39,884 bases of DNA from Gemmatimonas sp. (GTDB taxonomy: Bacteria > Gemmatimonadota > Gemmatimonadetes > Gemmatimonadales > Gemmatimonadaceae), in the NCBI GenBank assembly GCA_021154325.1, contig JAJKIR010000188.1, forward strand, positions 1-39,884, given 5' to 3'. Positions 34,175-39,884 of the stretch are shown here, one piece after another. Within the stretch, counting starts at the first letter, position 1. The number at the start of each line of letters is the position of its first letter. Under the pieces are notes generated by a model that was not told where the DNA came from, searched no databases, and worked only from the letters and a program-made list of their open reading frames with translations. A program made the translations under genes and the position numbers.

Positions 34175-35061
34175 TGCCGCGCCAGGGAGAAGCGAGGGGC
34201 GCCGACGCGCGCGTGGACCAGCGGGAGGCCGACAGCCTAACGACGACCCTCTTCCACTGCTCGGATCTCCACTTCGGCCATCCGGCCGTTCCGGAGCAGT
34301 ACGAGGCAATCGAGGCGATCATCGCCGAGCGCCGGTTCGACGTCGTCGCAATCTCCGGCGACCTCTCGCAGCGCGCGCGGTCGGGCGAGTTCCAGCGCGC
34401 CCGCGTGTTCCTCCAGCACGCCGAGCGCTTCAGCGAAGTCATCGTCGTTCCCGGCAATCACGACGTCGCGTGGTGGAAGGCCCCACTCGGCTTCGGCGAT
34501 CCCCTCGCGATGGTGTCGAACTACCGCCGCTTCATCAGCGAGGATCTCGAGCCGGTGCTGCGCATTGCCGGCGCGACCATCGTCGGGCTCAATACGTCGC
34601 AGGGTGTCACGCGGCGCACGCTCACCTGGAACCTGCGCGACATCTCCATCATTGGCGACCTTCGCCGCGATCAGCTCGAGCGCGCGCGCGGAGAGTTCGA
34701 GCGCTCGCGCACCGGGGATGCACGCATCATCGTCATGCATCACAACCCTGTAATGGGGGAGCTTTCGCGCCGCCATGGTCTCAAGAACACCCACCGTATT
34801 CTCGGCGCGTTCGCGGAGATGGGCGTCGATCTTGTTCTCTGTGGCCACGACCATCAGGAAGCCGTGCATTACATCGAGCACACGAAGAAGGGAACGGTCA
34901 TCTCGACGTCGGGCACGATCTCGAATCGTGCCCGCGGCGGCAGGCCTGGATCGGTGAACAGCATTCGCATAACGCCTGAGAACATCGAGGTCTCGACGCT
35001 CGTCTGGTCCGCTGACGCGCGAAGCTTCGTGCCGGGTCCCTCCAAGTGCTTCGAGCGCTGA
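34174..35061 (+). CDS. Calcineurin-like metallophosphoesterase
   Basis: A 295-residue protein with all metallophosphoesterase blocks: SDLHFG (D31, H33), SGDLSQ (D63), PGNHD (N96, H97), MHHNP and GHDH. These bind two metals for phosphate-ester hydrolysis; the substrate (cyclic nucleotide, phospholipid or nucleotide) cannot be told. The first 22 residues are poorly ordered, so the true start may lie slightly downstream, but the ATG overlapping the isocitrate dehydrogenase stop fits tight coupling. Its end overlaps the SprT-like gene by 16 bases. Confidence 0.9.
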   Translation: MPRQGEARGADARVDQREADSLTTTLFHCSDLHFGHPAVPEQYEAIEAIIAERRFDVVAISGDLSQRARSGEFQRARVFLQHAERFSEVIVVPGNHDVAWWKAPLGFGDPLAMVSNYRRFISEDLEPVLRIAGATIVGLNTSQGVTRRTLTWNLRDISIIGDLRRDQLERARGEFERSRTGDARIIVMHHNPVMGELSRRHGLKNTHRILGAFAEMGVDLVLCGHDHQEAVHYIEHTKKGTVISTSGTISNRARGGRPGSVNSIRITPENIEVSTLVWSADARSFVPGPSKCFER

Positions 35062-35816
35062 AGCGTCTGCTCGGCGGGGCGACGCAGCTCGACCTCGGCC
35101 TCGATCGCGCGGCGCGCCCCGAGCCCTCCGGTGACCAGCGCGCTGACGTGCTGTTCGACCAGCTTCGCGCCTTCGGCCTCTCTCGCATCCAGCGATGCCG
35201 CCTAACGCGAAACCGCCACGTGATGGTGAGCTTCAGCGGCGGTGCACTGCGGGTGCACGAGGGATATCTCGGCGCGCCGCCAGAGGTGCTGCGCGCCATC
35301 GTCGTCTTCGTCGAAGGGCGGACGCGGGCCGAGCGTCGGGCGGCGCAGCGCCTCATCGTCTCGCATCCGATCGTCACCACGACCGCCAGTACTCGGCGTC
35401 CCCGCACGCGGCCCGAGGATCGTACGATGGTCGCGGAGCTCGCGAAATGGCACGCGCGCTACAACGCCGACCACTTTCACGGCCGATTGAAGTCAGTGTC
35501 GCTCAGGGTTTCGCGCCGCATGCGGAGCCGCCTTGGCCACTACACCTGCGCCGCGCACGGCGAGCCAGCGGAGATTGCGCTCAGCTGGCGGCACATCCGC
35601 CGCGACGGCTGGGACGAGGCGCGTCACACGCTGCTGCACGAGATGGTGCACCAGTGGCAAGACGAGAGCGGCCACATCATCGACCACGGCCCGAAATTCC
35701 GCGCCAAGGCGCGCGAGGTCGGCGTCGCTCCATGCGCACGGCGCACCTTGAGCCGCGGCGCGCCGCGGACCACGGGCGATCAGCGCATCGGCCGCAGCGC
35801 GGCGCGTGAGGACTGA
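35046..35816 (+). CDS. SprT-like zinc metalloprotease
   Basis: A 256-residue protein, start GTG at 35046 inside the previous gene. The C-terminal half is a SprT-like domain: HEMVHQWQ (H198, E199, H202) with a third ligand in DHGPKFRAKA (H214), the HGPxFxxxA block typical of SprT/Spartan proteins. The first 120 residues have no clear homology and may bind a partner or nucleic acid. SprT-type proteases in other organisms act on DNA-protein crosslinks; this role is not shown here. Confidence 0.85.
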   Translation: MLRALKRLLGGATQLDLGLDRAARPEPSGDQRADVLFDQLRAFGLSRIQRCRLTRNRHVMVSFSGGALRVHEGYLGAPPEVLRAIVVFVEGRTRAERRAAQRLIVSHPIVTTTASTRRPRTRPEDRTMVAELAKWHARYNADHFHGRLKSVSLRVSRRMRSRLGHYTCAAHGEPAEIALSWRHIRRDGWDEARHTLLHEMVHQWQDESGHIIDHGPKFRAKAREVGVAPCARRTLSRGAPRTTGDQRIGRSAARED

Positions 35817-35819
35817 TCG

Positions 35820-35868
35820 GTGCACGGTGCGCGCTGGACGGTGAACCGTTCACCGTTCACCGTTCACG
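35820..35868. repeat. Heptamer array, units GTGAACC and GTTCACC
   Basis: Seven units, GTGCACG, GTGCGCG, CTGGACG, GTGAACC, GTTCACC, GTTCACC, GTTCACG. The unit turns into its own reverse complement in mid-array (GTGAAC to GTTCAC), so the array holds a small palindrome. It begins four bases after the SprT-like gene stop and ends 24 bases before the acyl-CoA dehydrogenase ATG. Confidence 0.9.
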
Positions 35869-35891
35869 GACCACTCCACTACCTTTCCCCC

Positions 35892-37064
35892 ATGCTCGAC
35901 TTCTTCAACATCGACAGCCAGCTCTCCGAGGAGGAGCGCGCCGTTCGCGACAGCGTGCGCCGCTTCGTCGACGAGCGCGTGCTTCCCATCATTGGCAAGT
36001 GTTACGTCGACGGCCGGTTTCCGAAGGAGCTCGTACCGGAGATGGCGGAGCTCGGCGTCTTCGGCGCGAATCTCCCCGAGGAATACGGTTGCGCAGGACT
36101 CAACAACGTCGCGTACGGCCTGATCATGCAGGAGCTCGAGCGCGGCGACTCGGGCGTGCGCTCCTTCGCTTCGGTACAGGGCGCACTCGCGATGTATCCG
36201 ATCTACGCATTCGGCAGCGAGGACCAGCGGCGCGCCTGGCTTCCAAAGATGGCGCGTGGCGACGTGATCGGCTGCTTCGGTCTCACGGAGGCGGACTTCG
36301 GGTCCAATCCCGCCGGCATGATCACGATGGCGCAGGAGCAGTCGGACGGGACGTGGCTGCTCAACGGCGGCAAGATGTGGATCACGAATGGATCCACGGC
36401 GCAGATCGCCGTCGTCTGGGCCAAGACCAATGGCGACAAGAGCGATCGCTCGATCCGCGGCTTCATCGTCCCGACGAACAGCAAGGGCTTCAAGGCGCGC
36501 GATCAGAAGGGGAAGCTCTCCCTTCGTGCCAGCGACACGAGTGAGCTGGTCTTCGAGGACGTGCACCTGCCTAACGATGCGCTGCTGCCGAAGTCGGGCG
36601 GGTTGAAAAGTCCGCTCATGTGCCTCACCCAGGCCCGCTATGGCATCTCCTGGGGAGCCATCGGTGCGGCGATGGCGTGCTACGAGGAAGCGCTCTCCTA
36701 CTCGAAGAACCGCGTCATGTTCGATCGGCCGATCGGCTCCTTCCAGCTCCAGCAGGAGCGGATCGCGGACATGCTGACCGAGATCACGAAGGCGCAGCTC
36801 GTTTCGCTGCACCTCGGTCGTCTCAAGGACGTCGGCACGTACACGCCGCAACAGGTGTCGTTGGCCAAGCGCAACAATGTCGACATGGCGACCGACGTCG
36901 CGCGTGAGGCGCGGCGCCTCCTCGGCGCCGTCGGCATCCTCGCCGAGTACGGGGCGATGCGTCACATGGCCAACCTCGAGAGCGTGTACACCTACGAGGG
37001 AACTCACGACGTGCACACGCTCATTCTCGGGCAGGCTGCGACCGGGATGAGCGCGTTCCAATAG
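35892..37064 (+). CDS. gcdH: Glutaryl-CoA dehydrogenase-type acyl-CoA dehydrogenase
   Basis: A 390-residue flavoenzyme read from the ATG at 35892; the frame open to 35820 translates the repeat array. It follows the glutaryl-CoA dehydrogenase pattern closely: SFASVQGALAMYPIYAFGSE, GCFGLTEADFGSNPAGM, ADMLTEITKAQLVSLHLGRL and NLESVYTYEGTHDVHTLILG, with catalytic E369 in YEGTHD and an Arg just before SFASVQ where the glutarate-binding Arg lies in this family. It should oxidise and decarboxylate glutaryl-CoA to crotonyl-CoA in lysine and aromatic degradation, passing electrons to ETF, whose genes lie 1.4 kb downstream. Confidence 0.9.
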   Translation: MLDFFNIDSQLSEEERAVRDSVRRFVDERVLPIIGKCYVDGRFPKELVPEMAELGVFGANLPEEYGCAGLNNVAYGLIMQELERGDSGVRSFASVQGALAMYPIYAFGSEDQRRAWLPKMARGDVIGCFGLTEADFGSNPAGMITMAQEQSDGTWLLNGGKMWITNGSTAQIAVVWAKTNGDKSDRSIRGFIVPTNSKGFKARDQKGKLSLRASDTSELVFEDVHLPNDALLPKSGGLKSPLMCLTQARYGISWGAIGAAMACYEEALSYSKNRVMFDRPIGSFQLQQERIADMLTEITKAQLVSLHLGRLKDVGTYTPQQVSLAKRNNVDMATDVAREARRLLGAVGILAEYGAMRHMANLESVYTYEGTHDVHTLILGQAATGMSAFQ

Positions 37065-37190
37065 CGCTCTCGGGCAAGGGTCAGGCGCCGTCGACGAACC
37101 GGGCCTCGGCGGCAATATTCTTGCGTTCTTCTGTTTGCTCGAGCGCTATCACGCCTACGTCGTTGACGCTGCAACAGAGGAACGATCCCG

Positions 37191-38357
37191 GTGGCACGTC
37201 GAATCGACTCGCTTGACCTGGCACGCGGCGCCGCGATGCTGTTCGTCTGCCTGTCCCACTTCAGCGCGAATTATCTCGTTAGCGCGGCTAAGGGCGGCGC
37301 CGATGCCATGATGAGTGGGTCCGCGTGGATGGCGACCACCTTTTCGATGATCGCTTCACCGACATTCGTCGCGGTGAGCGCTCTCGTCGTGGGCTACCTG
37401 TACCGTGTGCATCCGGCGGGGATGCCAGAGCTTGCGCGGAAGCTCATCGACCGCGGGCTGTTCCTCCTGCTGATAGGTCATCTCATTCAGGTGCCGGTGT
37501 ACGCCGCACCGGGCAAGATGGCCGAGGGTATCCACCTTCTGTTCATCACGGATGTCATTGCCTTGGCAATCATCATCGGACCCACGCTGATGATGCGAAC
37601 GGCACCGAGAACTCGCCTCCTCGCCGGAGCGGCGCTCATAACGAGCGGTTGGCTTCTGACGGCGTTCTGGGTGCCAGGCACTGAGGTCGGCCGGTTGGTG
37701 GCACGATACGCTCTCGGGGCCGCCGATTTCACCGGCGGCTTCGTCGGCTTTCCACCCGTGCCATGGGTTGCGATTTACTTGCTGATGACCGTCGTTGGAG
37801 AGGAGCTCGGTGAGCATGCTCGAAGATCGGAGTTCCTCCAGGGCGAGTCATTGCTCAATCGAATTGGAGCCGCCTCACTGGCGTCGGGAGCGGCATTCGT
37901 GATCGCACGTCGAGTCCTGCGCGTCGCTGCTCCTCGGTTCCTCGCGGCACACGGCGCTCTCTCTTTCTGGACGATATCCCAGAAATTCCCACCGGGGCCG
38001 GTGTATCTGCTGTTCTTCGGTGGCGCGGGCTTGCTGATGGTCTCGAGAGCGTTCGCTCTTTCGCGCGCTGCCTCGTTCGGGTACCTAACGCGGCCGATCG
38101 CGACGCTCGGTCGCGCTTCGTTTTTCGTGTTCGTCGTCCAAGGCTATCTCTACTATTTGGTTTTGCCGTTGCTCAACCTGCCGTACCCGCATCTCTGGCC
38201 TATCTATTACGTCGTCACGATCCTGCTTCTCGTTGGCTCGGCCAGCATCTGGAACCGGTTCGACGCGAACCGCTATCTGAGCGTTGGCCTCTGGCGCGCC
38301 ATTCCTCTCGTGCGCACCGCTGGCGCCAGGTTCCTCACCGCGCCAGTCGGTCACTAA
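37191..38357 (+). CDS. DUF1624/HGSNAT-like membrane acyltransferase
   Basis: A 388-residue protein with about ten membrane helices. The start RRIDSLDLARGAAMLFVCLSHF is the signature of the DUF1624/heparan-alpha-glucosaminide N-acetyltransferase-like group, with the His in the first helix. Start GTG at 37191 with AGAGGA upstream. Members transfer acyl groups across the membrane to glycans or unknown acceptors; the substrate here is open. It stands alone between gcdH and etfB, with the 126-base spacer before it holding no gene or strong signal. Confidence 0.85.
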   Translation: MARRIDSLDLARGAAMLFVCLSHFSANYLVSAAKGGADAMMSGSAWMATTFSMIASPTFVAVSALVVGYLYRVHPAGMPELARKLIDRGLFLLLIGHLIQVPVYAAPGKMAEGIHLLFITDVIALAIIIGPTLMMRTAPRTRLLAGAALITSGWLLTAFWVPGTEVGRLVARYALGAADFTGGFVGFPPVPWVAIYLLMTVVGEELGEHARRSEFLQGESLLNRIGAASLASGAAFVIARRVLRVAAPRFLAAHGALSFWTISQKFPPGPVYLLFFGGAGLLMVSRAFALSRAASFGYLTRPIATLGRASFFVFVVQGYLYYLVLPLLNLPYPHLWPIYYVVTILLLVGSASIWNRFDANRYLSVGLWRAIPLVRTAGARFLTAPVGH

Positions 38358-38466
38358 CCGATCTCCCGCGAGCAGTCAACGCGTGGCGGATCGTGGATGA
38401 CCAGCGCTTGCTGCGCCACCGCGTACGGCTAAGTTCCGCACTGAATCTTTCCTGTGAGGACCGACG

Positions 38467-39219
38467 GTGAAGATCGCCGTCTGCATCAAGCGCACGCCCG
38501 ACTCCGAGACGCGCTTTCGTATCGGCGCATCCGGCGGCGCGATCGATGAAGCAGGTGTCAAGTTCGACATGGACGACTTCGCGAGCTACGCGGTCGAAGT
38601 CGCGCTCCAGATGAAGGAAAAGGCCGGCTCCGGCGAAGTCGTCGTCCTCGCGCTTGGGCCGGACAATGTGCAGGAGACGCTGCGCAAGGCGATGAGCATG
38701 GGCGCGGATCGCGCCATCCAGCTCAAGGCCGACGCGGTTCCATTCGACGGCCTCGCCGTCGCAAAGGCGCTCGCCGCCGAGTTGAAATCGGGCAGCTTCG
38801 ATCTCGTTCTCTTTGGCAAGCACGCCTTCGACACCTCCGCAGGCGTCGTCGGCACCGCGACCGCGGAGCTGCTCGACCTGCCCTGCGTAACAGCGGCGTC
38901 GAAGTTAGAGATTGCTAATGGCAAGGGATCCGCGCGGCGAGAGCTCGAGGGCGCGGCAGAGATGGTGGAGTTTGCGCTGCCGGCCGTCGTCACCATCGAC
39001 GAAGGCATCGCGCGACCGCGCTATCCGTCGCTCAAGGGCATCATGGCGGCGAAGAAGAAGCCGCTCGAGTCGAAGCCCGCGCAGCTCGGCACCGTTCGCG
39101 TCGCGGTGAAGGGAATGGCGCTCCCGCCCGACCGGCCTCCGGGACGAATCATCGGCGAAGGCACCGCCGCGGTAGCGGAGCTGGTGAAGCTCCTCCAGAC
39201 CGAAGCCAAGGTACTCTGA
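38467..39219 (+). CDS. etfB: Electron transfer flavoprotein, beta subunit
   Basis: A 250-residue protein, the usual length. The start MKIAVCIKRTPDSETRFRI and segments DFASYAVEVALQMKEKAG, VVVLALGPDNVQETLRKAMSMGADRA, DLVLFGKHAFDTSAGVVG and PAVVTIDEGIARPRYPSLKGIMAAKKK are the ETF-beta core, binding AMP and contacting dehydrogenases. Start GTG with GAGGA seven bases before. It is followed twelve bases on by etfA, forming an etfBA operon that would take electrons from the acyl-CoA dehydrogenase upstream. Confidence 0.95.
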   Translation: MKIAVCIKRTPDSETRFRIGASGGAIDEAGVKFDMDDFASYAVEVALQMKEKAGSGEVVVLALGPDNVQETLRKAMSMGADRAIQLKADAVPFDGLAVAKALAAELKSGSFDLVLFGKHAFDTSAGVVGTATAELLDLPCVTAASKLEIANGKGSARRELEGAAEMVEFALPAVVTIDEGIARPRYPSLKGIMAAKKKPLESKPAQLGTVRVAVKGMALPPDRPPGRIIGEGTAAVAELVKLLQTEAKVL

Positions 39220-39231
39220 GGAGCCTAACGA

Positions 39232-39884
39232 ATGGCGAACATTCTCGTCTTTGCGGAATCCCGCGGCACCGATCTGCGCAAGGTTGCGGGCGAGGCCGTC
39301 TCCGTCGCCCGGCGCCTCGCCGACGCGTCCGGCGGTGGTGAAGTGCACGCGCTTCTCGCGGGCCCGCCCGGCATCGCCCAGAAAGCGGAGGTGCTGGGAC
39401 GCTACGGTGCCGACGTCGTGCTCACGATGGAACATCCGGCCCTCGCGACCTTCGCGCGCGAGTCCATCGCGGCGACAGTCGCGGCCCGCGCCAAGGCCGC
39501 GAGCTATCGCGCGATCGTCCTCGGCTTCTCCGCGCAGGGGCGCGATCTCGGGCCGCGCATCGCCGCCCGCCTCGACGCGCCGATCGCGACTGATGTCATC
39601 GACGTTCAGGTCACGGGCGACGTGCTCACCGTCAAGCACCCCGCGTACGCCAACAAGGTCGTCGTCACCCTCGCCATCAGTGGATCGCCGACGATCGTGA
39701 GCATCCGACCGGCCGCGATCACCGCGGTCGAGGCTCCCCGTTCCGCGCGCATCGAGACGATCCAGCCCGCGACCGATCCCGCCGCCTCACGAGTGAAGGT
39801 CACGCAGGTGGTGGAAGGAGCGAAGGGCCGGCCCGATCTCGCCGACGCGCCGGTCATCGTTGCCGGCGGTCGAGGACTCAAGGC
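39232..39884 (+). CDS. etfA: Electron transfer flavoprotein, alpha subunit (3' end outside window)
   Basis: The first 217 codons are seen. ATG at 39232 with GAGGAG eight bases before; the spacer between is almost exactly the octamer GCCTAACG. The N-terminal half (NILVFAESRGTDLRKV, HALLAGPPGIAQKAEVLGRYGADVVL, GFSAQGRDLGPRIAARLDAP) is the ETF-alpha domain I, and the frame ends in VIVAGGRGLK, the start of the FAD-binding domain. The remainder, with the conserved FAD loop, lies beyond the window. Confidence 0.95.
   Translation, partial: MANILVFAESRGTDLRKVAGEAVSVARRLADASGGGEVHALLAGPPGIAQKAEVLGRYGADVVLTMEHPALATFARESIAATVAARAKAASYRAIVLGFSAQGRDLGPRIAARLDAPIATDVIDVQVTGDVLTVKHPAYANKVVVTLAISGSPTIVSIRPAAITAVEAPRSARIETIQPATDPAASRVKVTQVVEGAKGRPDLADAPVIVAGGRGLK

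Larger units (their letters stand above)
2956..39230. repeat. Dispersed octamer GCCTAACG / CGTTAGGC (26 copies)
   Basis: Exact copies begin at 2956, 3669, 3837, 4171, 4539, 8026, 13924, 14764, 15423, 16042, 16566, 17220, 17962, 23079, 24460, 24579, 27303, 27627, 27872, 30179, 30785, 30926, 34235, 35200, 36569 and 39223. One-base variants occur near 323, 6344, 6789, 9710, 14410, 17707, 29752 and 38086. They lie on both strands, in genes and at gene ends, in several frames. Chance expectation at this base composition is about 1-2. Confidence 0.85.

Noticed and set aside
35850..37115. 421-residue minus-strand frame
   Set aside because: Antisense shadow of the acyl-CoA dehydrogenase, Arg/His/Asp-rich and without domains.

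Overview
The window is about 40 kb of gene-dense, roughly two-thirds G+C bacterial chromosome with no gap over 300 bases between supported genes. No rRNA, tRNA, CRISPR array or transposase was seen. The gene types (PadR plus ADOP-type permease, many lipoproteins with lipoboxes, an M1 peptidase with a beta-rich outer-membrane-like tail, secreted PQQ-repeat and DUF1579 proteins, CstA-YbdD, glutaryl-CoA dehydrogenase with ETF) suggest a diderm heterotrophic soil bacterium, most like Gemmatimonadota. Acidobacteriota is the main alternative. This assignment is inference from gene content.

Layout: 1-14425 is mostly exported or envelope proteins: the end of an S9 peptidase, a zinc-ribbon membrane protein, the M1 peptidase, a cupin, a PQQ-repeat lipoprotein, a lipase-like lipoprotein, and divergent from it an M8 (leishmanolysin-like) multi-domain lipoprotein coupled to a small exported protein. 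14569-20599 holds an ADOP permease with its PadR regulator, a TPR-DUF1579 exported protein and a UbiB/ABC1 kinase. 20760-24577 is a plus-strand run: a phosphomannose-isomerase-like cupin, a sugar nucleotidyltransferase, and an ABC ATPase with its permease. 24581-29822 has two small exported proteins, a TPR protein, small orphans, an M20 peptidase and an MFS transporter. 30036-32299 is a CstA-YbdD pyruvate/peptide uptake unit. 32464-35816 is a lipoprotein, NAD-type isocitrate dehydrogenase, a metallophosphoesterase and a SprT-like protease, the last three overlapping. 35892-39884 is glutaryl-CoA dehydrogenase, a membrane acyltransferase and etfBA (etfA cut by the window end), consistent with acyl-CoA oxidation feeding ETF.

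The most unusual content is not a gene. (1) At least twelve intergenic tandem arrays all have a 7-bp period but different units, and most lie within a few bases of a start or stop codon. Two pairs in divergent spacers use one unit in inverted orientation. (2) The 8-mer GCCTAACG (or its complement) occurs 26 times by hand count, where about 1-2 would be expected by chance, in genes and spacers, in both orientations and several reading frames. (3) Two convergent spacers hold long imperfect palindromes. (4) The padR/TPR spacer holds a promoter-like element, a perfect palindrome that could be the PadR operator, and a stretch with several cobalamin-riboswitch-like sequence blocks.
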